Part shown: positions 50,451-57,418 of the stretch, piece after piece | Layout: every line of letters starts with the position of its first letter | Position numbering within the stretch: the stretch's first letter is position 1 | Source of the DNA: JALZKA01 sp963725035 | GTDB taxonomy: Bacteria > Actinomycetota > Thermoleophilia > Solirubrobacterales > 70-9 | NCBI GenBank assembly: GCA_963725035.1 | Contig: CAVRWX010000019.1 | Span: 186,001 to 250,000 of the forward strand | Reading direction: 5' to 3' | DNA: 64,000 nt | Translations under genes and position numbers: made by a program | The notes under the pieces: generated by a model | What the model saw: the letters and a program-made list of their open reading frames with translations, nothing else | Database searches by the model: none | Told to the model about the DNA's origin: nothing

Positions 50451-51378
50451 TGGCTCGCGCCCCCGCCTCCGCCCGCAGCCGATGTCATCGAGATCGACAT
50501 GCCCGGGAGGACGTTCCGCCGTGAGCGCGGGACCCAGCTCCGCGAGGTCGGCTTCGCCGTTGGCCTGTTCGCCCTCCTCAGCATCGCCCTGCTCACCCTG
50601 CTGGTCCTGTTCGTCGACGTGATCGTCGAGGGCGCGGGGAGCCTGTCGGCCAGCTTCTTCACCGAAACCACGTCTCGCGTGGATCCGAGTCGAGCTCCGG
50701 CATCGCAGGGCCGATCATGGGCACGCTGTACCTGATGCTCGTCTGCGCCGCCTTCATCATCCCCGTCGGCGTCGCCAGCGCGATCTACCTCGAGGAGTAC
50801 GCGAACCGCGAGAAGTGGTTCAACCGGCGATCGAGGTGAACATCCAGAACCTCGCGGCCGTCCCTTCGATCGTCTACGGCGTCCTCGGCCTGGCCTTTCT
50901 CGTGCGCGGGCCGATCAGCCTCGGAAACGTGGTCTTTGCCGGAGGGCTCACGCTGGGACTTCTTGTCCTGCCCGTCGTCATCGTTGCGGGCCGCGAGGCG
51001 ATCCGCGCGGTGCCGCCCTCAATCCGCGAGGGCTCGATGGCGCTCGGCGCAACGAAGTGGCAGACGATCTGGAAGCAGGTCCTGCCGGCATCGATCCCCG
51101 GTATCGCGACTGGCACGATCCTCGCGCTCTCGCGGGCGATCGGCGAGGCGGCTCCTCTGATCGTCGTCGGTGCGATCGCGTTCGCGACGACCTCGGACAC
51201 GAGCCTCTTCAGCGGCACCTTCTCGGCGCTGCCGATTCAGATCTTCGGCTGGACCGCAGACGCCAACGAGGCGTTCAAGCCCCTCGCGGCCGCAGCAATC
51301 ATCGTCCTTATGGGAATCCTGCTCGCGATGAACGCGGTCGCGATCTGGCTTCGAAACAGATTCGAACAAACCTGGTAG
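50450..51378 (+). CDS. pstA: Phosphate ABC transporter permease PstA (frameshifted)
   Basis: 309 aa once corrected, start ATG overlapping the pstC stop. 'MARAPASA', then an extra base (about 50474), 'DVIEIDMPGRTFRRERGTQLREVGFAVGLFALLSIALLTLLVLF', frame change near 50690, 'IMGTLYLMLVCAAFIIPVGVASAIYLEEYANREKWFNR', loss of one G at about 50826, then 'AIEVNIQNLAAVPSIVYGVLGLAFLVRG' and the EAA loop 'REAIRAVPPSIREGSMALGATKWQTIWKQVLPASIPGIATGTILALSRAIGEAAPL'. Three changes restore one frame of the expected family length. Confidence 0.93.
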
Positions 51379-51388
51379 GTGAAATAAA

Positions 51389-52288
51389 GTGGAGCACTCA
51401 GTGACTGACCGCGAACAAGCCGGAGCCGAACAGAAGACGGGAGCGCCCGGAATAGACCTTTCGACGACGGCCGCCCAGACGCACGATGGCAAGCCCTATT
51501 CGGGTACCCGGGAAACGATCTTCGGACTGAAGGACGTCAGCGTCCGCTACGGCGGCAACCTCGCCGTCGACGAGGTCTCGATCGACATCTTCCAGAACCA
51601 CATCACCGCGCTCATTGGCCCGTCGGGTTGCGGCAAGTCGACGCTCATCCGCTGCCTCAACCGGATGAATGACCTGATCCCCTCGGCATCGGTCGAGGGC
51701 GAGATCATCTATCACGGCCAGAACCTCTATGCCAAGGACGTGGACCCGGTCGAGGTCCGCAAGCGGATCGGCATGGTCTTCCAGAAGCCGAACCCGTTCC
51801 CGAAGTCCATCTACGACAACATCGCCTTCGGTCCCCGCATCCTCGGGATGAAGGGGGACATGGACGAGATCGTCGAGAAGGCGCTCAAGGGGGCGGCGCT
51901 CTGGGACGAGGTCAAGGACCGCCTCTCAGACAACGCCTTCGGCATGTCCGGCGGCCAGCAGCAGCGCCTCTGCATCGCCCGTTGCATGGCTGTCGAGCCC
52001 GACGTGATCCTGATGGACGAGCCCTGCTCGGCGCTCGACCCGATCTCGACGGGAAAGATCGAGGATCTGATGATGGACTTGAAGGACCGCTACTCGATCG
52101 TGATCGTCACGCACAACATGCAGCAGGCGGCGCGCGTCTCCGACAAGACCGCGTTCCTCATCGTCGAGCTCGATTCCGATGAGAAGAACCGCTGGGGGCG
52201 GGTAATCGAGTACGACGACACCGAGAAGATATTCACGAACCCGAGCGACAAAAGGACTGAGGATTACGTTTCCGGAAAGGTCGGTTAG
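51389..52288 (+). CDS. pstB: Phosphate ABC transporter ATP-binding protein PstB
   Basis: 299 aa, GTG start 10 bp after pstA. A 40-residue polar N-terminal extension precedes the ATPase: Walker A 'ALIGPSGCGKSTLIRCLNRMNDL', Q-loop 'MVFQKPNPFPKSIYDNIAFGPRI', signature 'GMSGGQQQRLCIARCMA', Walker B 'VILMDEPCSALDPISTGKIE', H-loop 'VIVTHNMQQAARVSDKTAF'. 'NPFPKSIYDNI' and 'DEPCSALDP' are diagnostic of PstB. C-terminal 'EYDDTEKIFTNPSDKRTEDYVSGKVG' is also typical. Confidence 0.97.
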   Translation: MEHSVTDREQAGAEQKTGAPGIDLSTTAAQTHDGKPYSGTRETIFGLKDVSVRYGGNLAVDEVSIDIFQNHITALIGPSGCGKSTLIRCLNRMNDLIPSASVEGEIIYHGQNLYAKDVDPVEVRKRIGMVFQKPNPFPKSIYDNIAFGPRILGMKGDMDEIVEKALKGAALWDEVKDRLSDNAFGMSGGQQQRLCIARCMAVEPDVILMDEPCSALDPISTGKIEDLMMDLKDRYSIVIVTHNMQQAARVSDKTAFLIVELDSDEKNRWGRVIEYDDTEKIFTNPSDKRTEDYVSGKVG

Positions 52289-52313
52289 CAAAGAGGCGCC
52301 AGAGGAGGCCAGG

Positions 52314-53006
52314 GTGCACTACCAAGACGACCTCCAGGCGCTCGAAGCCAGAGCGCTCGATGGGCTCGACCTAGTCGTCGAGGCACTCGACCGCACGATC
52401 GAGGCGGTCCAGCACCAGGACATGGAGCTGGCCGGCATCGTCGTCGCCAACGACGACGTCCTGGACGGGCGCTACCTCGAGGTGCACCAGCGCCTGCTCA
52501 CGATGCTCGCCATGCAGGCGCCCGTCGCGACGGATCTCCGCTTGATCTCCGCGCTGCTCCACGTGATGAAGAACATGGAGCGAATGGGCGACCAGTGCGT
52601 GAACATCGCCAAGATCATCCCCCTGGTCGGCACCGATCCGCCGGCGGACGAGCGGATGCTCGGCAACATCTACACGATGGGAAAGCAGGTCCGCTCGCTG
52701 GTCACGCAGGTCAAGCGCGCCTTCGAGACCCGCGACGTGGACGCCGCTCGCGATCTCGTCCGCCAGGACGACGTCGTCGACAACCTGAACAAGGAGTGCT
52801 TCCAGATCGCGATCGAGATCGGAGACGACGCCGACCGCCGCGAATGGGCGATGACGATGATCCTCGTCGCCCGGGCGCTCGAGCGCATCGGGGACAACGC
52901 CATAGACATCGGCGAGCAGGTCGCCTTCATCGTGACCGGGCTCTTCCGCGAGTTCCAGGACGCTTCGCATCCAAACGGACCGCCCGAGGTCCTCGGCCCG
53001 TCGTAG
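52314..53006 (+). CDS. phoU: Phosphate uptake regulator PhoU
   Basis: 230 aa, GTG start 25 bp after pstB. All-helical PhoU with two three-helix repeats. Metal-cluster motifs are 'VVANDDVLDGRYLEVHQRLLTMLAMQAPVATDLRLISALLHVMKNMERMGDQCVNIAKI' and 'LVRQDDVVDNLNKECFQIAIEIGDDADRREWAMTMILVARALERIGDNAIDIGEQVAFIVTG' (each E/D-xxx-D around 'ER(I/M)GD'). It represses the PHO response when phosphate is plentiful by acting on PstB and the sensor kinase. Last gene of the pst operon. Confidence 0.95.
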   Translation: MHYQDDLQALEARALDGLDLVVEALDRTIEAVQHQDMELAGIVVANDDVLDGRYLEVHQRLLTMLAMQAPVATDLRLISALLHVMKNMERMGDQCVNIAKIIPLVGTDPPADERMLGNIYTMGKQVRSLVTQVKRAFETRDVDAARDLVRQDDVVDNLNKECFQIAIEIGDDADRREWAMTMILVARALERIGDNAIDIGEQVAFIVTGLFREFQDASHPNGPPEVLGPS

Positions 53007-53047
53007 GAGACAAGGGCCCTCGCGAGCGGGGTGCCCCTTCGCGTTCA

Positions 53048-53983
53048 CTAAGAGGTCGCGAAGAGGAGCGAGCCCGTGTCGTGGAGCTCGGCGACGCGCG
53101 GCCGGTAGGGCGGGTGAACCTCCAGGATCACGGGCGCGAGGCTGCGCATCACGAAGTACGCGACCTCGTGCCAGGGCAGCGTGCCCCGGCCCGGTGGCAG
53201 GTGAAGATCGAGGCGTAGCGGGTCGACGCCCAGTGCGCTGTGCGCAGCCTGGTTGCGGCGCGCCCCGTAATTGTCGTGGGCATGAATCAGCGTCACCGCG
53301 TCCATGACGGGCTCGACCAGATGCTCCAGCGACGTGTGGTGGAGCTCGGCCGTGATGTGGGCGTGGCCGAGGTCGAGGCAGAGGCCGATCCCCTCCGACG
53401 CGAGCTGGCGGGCCGCCGTGCGCATGCTCTTCGGCGACGCGGAGACGAACTCGCGGCCCGGGTAGAGAGGCGCGAGGTTTTCGATCGCGATGACGAGGTC
53501 GTGCAACTCGGCCCGCCGGGCGGCCCTGCGAAGCGAGGTCATCTCGGCCCGTAGCGCATCCTGCGAAGCCGGCTCGTCGGGGAGGGCAAGCGCGTGATAC
53601 ACGACCTGCTCGGCGTCGGCCTCGACGACGTAGTCGATCAGACCGTCCATCGCGCGATCGCCATCGGCCGTGCCGAGGCGAAGGCGCGGCGGGGCGTGCA
53701 CGATGAGCGAGAGGCCCGTCGTGGCAAGCGAGTCACGCAGGGCGCCGGCGTGCCGCGTCGTCAGGCGGGCATCGCTGAGCACGCTCGCGGGCGGAGCGTC
53801 GACCTGAACATGCGAAAAACCGGCCGCCTCGAAGGACTTCAGCAAGTGCACGGAGGGCCACCACTCGTGCGGAACGGTGACTCCGAAGCGCCCGTCGAGG
53901 GCCGAGAAAACGTCCCTTGGCTCATCCGCCGGTACCGCCTGGTCGAAGGGGCCACGAGGCTGAAGTTCGGCCATTGCAGGCAA
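53048..53983 (-). CDS. Xylose isomerase-like TIM-barrel protein
   Basis: 311 aa (an in-frame ATG at 53974 is equally possible). AP-endonuclease-2/sugar isomerase TIM-barrel: 'FGVTVPHEWWPSVHLLKSFEAAGFSHVQVDAPP', 'LSLIVHAPPRLRLG', 'DLVIAIENLAPLYPGREFVSA' (Glu ligand), 'GIGLCLDLGHAHI' (Asp/His ligands), 'VTLIHAHDNYGARRNQ' (His/Asp), 'PVILEVHPPYRP' (Glu). The set of acidic and His residues fits a divalent metal site. The substrate (sugar, sugar phosphate or abasic DNA) is unknown. It is convergent with phoU (41-bp gap) and divergent from ppx across a PHO box, so it may be part of the PHO regulon. Confidence 0.75.
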   Translation of the reverse strand: MPAMAELQPRGPFDQAVPADEPRDVFSALDGRFGVTVPHEWWPSVHLLKSFEAAGFSHVQVDAPPASVLSDARLTTRHAGALRDSLATTGLSLIVHAPPRLRLGTADGDRAMDGLIDYVVEADAEQVVYHALALPDEPASQDALRAEMTSLRRAARRAELHDLVIAIENLAPLYPGREFVSASPKSMRTAARQLASEGIGLCLDLGHAHITAELHHTSLEHLVEPVMDAVTLIHAHDNYGARRNQAAHSALGVDPLRLDLHLPPGRGTLPWHEVAYFVMRSLAPVILEVHPPYRPRVAELHDTGSLLFATS

Positions 53984-54020
53984 TTTTCGCCGCGGACTGG
54001 CCGATTTGGGTATAGGTCCC

Positions 54021-54042
54021 GTGAATGGGTTGTGAATAACCC
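54021..54042. promoter_or_regulatory. PHO box between the TIM-barrel gene and ppx
   Basis: GTGAATGGGTT-GTGAATAACCC: two GTGAAT units 11 bp apart (ATTCAC on the minus strand). It lies 38 bp upstream of the TIM-barrel start and 68 bp upstream of ppx, so either or both could be controlled. Confidence 0.65.
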
Positions 54043-54109
54043 GTTATTTGCGATCTCACCACTCCTGACTTATCCGCGCTGTCTGCCACACTCGCCGTAA
54101 GACTTGACG

Positions 54110-55015
54110 ATGCTCTGCGCGGCGATCGACATTGGCTCGAACACCACGCGCGTGCTCGTCGCCGAGCCGCAGGAGGGCCAGCTCCGAAAGGTCATGGAGC
54201 AGCGCGCTTACACGCAGATCGGCGCCGACACGAAGCGGGACGGCTCGATGTCCAAAGAGAAGATCGCTGAGGTGGGCGAGGTCGTCGCGACTCAGATCAT
54301 GCTTGCGCAAGAACTTGGAGCCGAGGCGATCCGCACCGTTGCGACGGCAGCGATCCGCGACGCCTCAAATCGCAAGAAAGCCGTGCGCAAGCTCGAGGAG
54401 ATCGCCGGCGTTGCGATCGAGGTCCTTTCCGAGGGGGAGGAGGGACGTCTCGCCTTCGTCGGGGCTACCAAGACTCTGGGCCATCCAGTCGAGGGCGACA
54501 TCGGCGTCGTCGACGTGGGCGGCGGGTCGTCGGAGATCATCCTCGGGACCGTTGCTGACGGAGTCGACTTGGTGAAGTCGTTTCAGATCGGGTCCGGCGC
54601 GCTCACCGAGGATTTCCTTGCGAGCGATCCGCCCTCGGCCTCTGAGATCCGCAAGCTCCGCGACCACATCGACGACTTCTTCGACGGAGTCGAAGTGCCG
54701 AAGCCCGACCAGGCGGTGGCCGTCGGCGGTAGCGCGACCTCGCTGCGGACGCTCGTCGGGTCGGTCCTCGAGTACGAGACGCTGGAGCGTGGCGTCCGCG
54801 TCCTCGCCGGCGACCCCGTCGACGACGTTGCGAAGCGCTTCGAGCTCGATCCGCGGCGCGTCCGCATCCTGCCCGCCGGAGTGCTCCTGCTGGAGAAGCT
54901 CTCTGAGCTCCTGGGCCAGCCGCTTCAGATCGGCAAGGGCGGCCTGCGCGAGGGGATCATTCTTGATCTTCTCCAGTCGGCCAACGGCGCGCCGATCGAG
55001 CGTCTCGCGGCCTAG
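54110..55015 (+). CDS. ppx: Exopolyphosphatase / guanosine pentaphosphatase family (Ppx/GppA)
   Basis: 301 aa from ATG 54110 (TTG at 54104 is possible). ASKHA fold with the two phosphate loops: 'AAIDIGSNTTRVLVAEP' at the N-terminus and 'GVVDVGGGSSEIILG' mid-protein. Also 'AIRTVATAAIRDASNRKKAVRKLE', 'VEVLSEGEEGRLAFVGATKTLG' (catalytic Glu in SEGEEGRL), 'GSGALTEDF', 'AVGGSATSLRTLVG' and 'RILPAGVLLLEKL'. At 300 aa it is the short actinobacterial form without the C-terminal HD domains. It removes terminal phosphate from polyphosphate or pppGpp. Preceded by a PHO box, and ppk is in the same island. Confidence 0.93.
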   Translation: MLCAAIDIGSNTTRVLVAEPQEGQLRKVMEQRAYTQIGADTKRDGSMSKEKIAEVGEVVATQIMLAQELGAEAIRTVATAAIRDASNRKKAVRKLEEIAGVAIEVLSEGEEGRLAFVGATKTLGHPVEGDIGVVDVGGGSSEIILGTVADGVDLVKSFQIGSGALTEDFLASDPPSASEIRKLRDHIDDFFDGVEVPKPDQAVAVGGSATSLRTLVGSVLEYETLERGVRVLAGDPVDDVAKRFELDPRRVRILPAGVLLLEKLSELLGQPLQIGKGGLREGIILDLLQSANGAPIERLAA

Positions 55016-55084
55016 CAGCCATACCTGGCCGCTGCTACCTTGAAAAGGCAGGGGGTCACGCAGCAACAGGCTGAGAGGCGAGGC

Positions 55085-56575
55085 ATGAAGCTAACGGGCG
55101 TGAAAGGTGCAGTGGGTGTCGCGATCGGCACGGGCATCCTCGCCTCCGCGGCGATCGCGAGCAGCGGGTTCATCGGCGACGACGGTGTCGGCGATCCCTA
55201 CTACCCCAGGATGGGCAACACCGGTTACGACGTCCAGTCGTACGACGTGGACCTTGCCTACAAGCGCTCGGGCAAGATCAAGGCCAAGACCACGATCCAG
55301 GCTGTCGCCGACACGGATGGAGGTGACCCCGGGACGGGGGAGAACCTTTTCCAACTCGACCTCGACTACCGCGGGCCGAAGGTCACCAAGATCCGGGTCG
55401 ATGGCACCGAGCAACCGGACTTCGCACGTGAAGGCCAAGAACTGATCCTCCCTATGCCGGAGCTGATTCCCGACGGAGAGACCTTCGAGATGGTGATCCG
55501 CTACAAGGGCCGCCCGAAGCAGGTCTCGAATCCTGATGGGTCAAAGGACGGCTGGACGAAGACCGGCGATGGCGCGGTCGCGCTGGGCGAGCCGCAACAG
55601 ACCCCTTCATGGATCCCGGTCAACGACCATCCGACCGACAAGGCCACCTGGGCATTTCGCTTCGTGACGCCGCGCGAGAAGATCGCGATCTCCAACGGAG
55701 AGTTGGTCAACAAAGAGCGCACAGACGATTCGACGATCACCGAATGGGAGCAGAACGAGCCGATGGCGAGCTACCTCGCGCTCGCGGCGATTGGCGAGTT
55801 CCGGTTCGATCAAGGCGAGGTCGACGGGCTCCCCTACGTGGGCGCCGTTGACAGACGCATTCCCAAGTCCGTGGTCGACGAGATTCGTGAGCGCACGGAA
55901 ACAGCCCACGAGTTCCTCTCCGAGGTCGCCGGGCCTTACCCATTCAGTTCCACCGGAGCCGTGATCGACCCTTCGGACCTCGACTTCGCGATGGAGACGC
56001 AGACCCGCTCCTACTACCCGAGCCCGCCGCCCCTCCAGCTGGTGATCCACGAGGTTGCCCATCAGTGGTTCGGCAACTCGGTCTCGGTCGAGCGCTGGAA
56101 GGACATCTGGCTAAACGAGGGCTTCGCTACGTACATGGAGTGGCTCTATGAGGAGGAGCAGGGCGGCGAGAGCGTCCAGCATCGCTTCGAGCGCATCTAC
56201 GACGCGAACCCGGCGGGCCCGTCGTTCTGGAACCCGCCTCCAGGGAATCCCGGGGGTCCCGAGAACCTCTTTGCCTTCTCCGTCTACGACCGGGGCGCTA
56301 TGGCGCTTCAGGTGCTCCGCGAAGAGATCGGCAACGCCGACTTCCGTGAGATTCTGGAGGCGTGGGCCCAGGACAATCAGTTCGGGAACGCATCCACGGA
56401 GGACCTCTACAACCTGATCGAGGTGGTCACTGGAAGTCCCCGGCCAGACTCGTTCGACGAGTGGCTCTACGAGCCGGGCAAGCCGGCGTGTTCGACTTGC
56501 CGAGAGGTCTCGTCCTCCCACGCGCGCCAGAGCCCCTCGAGCTTCTCGACGTACCGCCGCGGGCCCTCCGAGTAG
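55085..56575 (+). CDS. Secreted M1-family metallopeptidase (short paralogue)
   Basis: 496 aa from ATG 55085. Signal peptide 'KGAVGVAIGTGILASAAIAS', then the M1 fold without a CARDB module: 'YYPRMGNTGYDVQSYDVDLAY', 'PSWIPVNDHPTDKATWAFRFV', zinc site 'HEVAHQWFGNSVSVERWKDIWLNEGFATYMEWL' (HExxH-x18-E), 'FSVYDRGAMALQVLREEIG', 'DLYNLIEVVTG..PDSFDEWLYEPGKP'. After 'EPGKPA' the last 28 residues ('CSTCREVSS...') are only the antisense of the convergent CHAD gene. The real stop was probably near 56490 and has been lost or lies in another frame. A paralogue is at 7401. Confidence 0.85.
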   Translation: MKLTGVKGAVGVAIGTGILASAAIASSGFIGDDGVGDPYYPRMGNTGYDVQSYDVDLAYKRSGKIKAKTTIQAVADTDGGDPGTGENLFQLDLDYRGPKVTKIRVDGTEQPDFAREGQELILPMPELIPDGETFEMVIRYKGRPKQVSNPDGSKDGWTKTGDGAVALGEPQQTPSWIPVNDHPTDKATWAFRFVTPREKIAISNGELVNKERTDDSTITEWEQNEPMASYLALAAIGEFRFDQGEVDGLPYVGAVDRRIPKSVVDEIRERTETAHEFLSEVAGPYPFSSTGAVIDPSDLDFAMETQTRSYYPSPPPLQLVIHEVAHQWFGNSVSVERWKDIWLNEGFATYMEWLYEEEQGGESVQHRFERIYDANPAGPSFWNPPPGNPGGPENLFAFSVYDRGAMALQVLREEIGNADFREILEAWAQDNQFGNASTEDLYNLIEVVTGSPRPDSFDEWLYEPGKPACSTCREVSSSHARQSPSSFSTYRRGPSE

Positions 56576-57408
56576 AGGCGCCGGCCAAGGGAAATCGCCT
56601 CGTCGTGCAGCTCGGCTTGGCGCGCATCCACCAGGGCGATCAGCTCTGCCTTCACCGCTTCGGACAAGTCGGCCTCGCCGGTCTCGATGGCGGTTCGAAC
56701 CTCGGCGAGGTCGTGGTGATCGCCCAAACCCTCTGACAGATCATGGGCCTGATCGGCCAGCGGCCTGATCACCGGCTCCCACACATCACCGAGCAGGCGC
56801 AGCGAGTACCACATGTCCTTGACCCGCTTTCGCCACTCATGGACCGTCTCGTCGCTTGGGTGCTCGGTCGCCGCGGTTAGCCCTCGCCTTCCCTGACCAT
56901 AGGTGCGGCGGATGCCCGGCGCGATCAGGTTGAAGCTGCCGTAGCCGAGCGCCCACAGCCTCGCGTCGTCTCGAGCCTGGCGGATCAGGGCGGAGGCCTC
57001 GGCTGCCGAACGGACGACATCTGCGCCCGGACCGGATTGGCCGGCCATCACGTCGAGCCAGGCACGCGCGGCGGCCAGGGTCTCCGGGCCAGCCGACGCT
57101 TCGGCGTGAGCGATCAGCGATCCGAGCGCCTCTGCCTTCGCATCGGCCTCACGGGCCCCCGCCAGCACGTGCGCCGCATCGCGAAGGCGCCCGTTCTCGG
57201 CCCTGAAGCGATCCACGCCGATTCTGTCCTTGACCAAGCGCAACAGAGAGCGCGTCTTCTTGATGTCCTTGCGGGCCGTGTGTACGGCAACGGCTGGATC
57301 GCGCTCGAGCTCGGTGCCGAGCTGCTCAAGCGCGCTTTCCAGGCGCTCTGTTGCGACGCGCCTTATCTCGAACGCCAAACGCTCGGGATGGTCGAACCGG
57401 TAGCTCAC
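56467..57408 (-). CDS. CHAD-domain protein (predicted polyphosphate-binding)
   Basis: 313 aa, all-helical. CHAD features: 'AVAVHTARKDIKKTRSLLRLVKD' (conserved His and basic residues), 'AFRAENGRLRDAAHVLAGAREADAK'-type second helix with Arg/Asp, 'TVHEWRKRVKDMWYSLRLLGDVW' (second H-x3-R/K-x2-K helix) and 'LSEGLGDHHDLAEVRTAIE'. CHAD domains bind polyphosphate through this basic tunnel and often localise to polyP granules. Its place between ppx and ppk strongly fits that role. The last 109 bp overlap the over-long end of the convergent M1 peptidase gene. It begins 11 bp downstream of the GH31 gene, so the two are likely cotranscribed. Confidence 0.85.
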   Translation of the reverse strand: MSYRFDHPERLAFEIRRVATERLESALEQLGTELERDPAVAVHTARKDIKKTRSLLRLVKDRIGVDRFRAENGRLRDAAHVLAGAREADAKAEALGSLIAHAEASAGPETLAAARAWLDVMAGQSGPGADVVRSAAEASALIRQARDDARLWALGYGSFNLIAPGIRRTYGQGRRGLTAATEHPSDETVHEWRKRVKDMWYSLRLLGDVWEPVIRPLADQAHDLSEGLGDHHDLAEVRTAIETGEADLSEAVKAELIALVDARQAELHDEAISLGRRLYSEGPRRYVEKLEGLWRAWEDETSRQVEHAGLPGS

Positions 57409-57418
57409 GACTCAAACC

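Noticed and set aside
53041..53060. Single GTTCAC after phoU as a sixth PHO box
   Set aside because: Only one unit, no 11-bp partner, and it lies between convergent gene ends.
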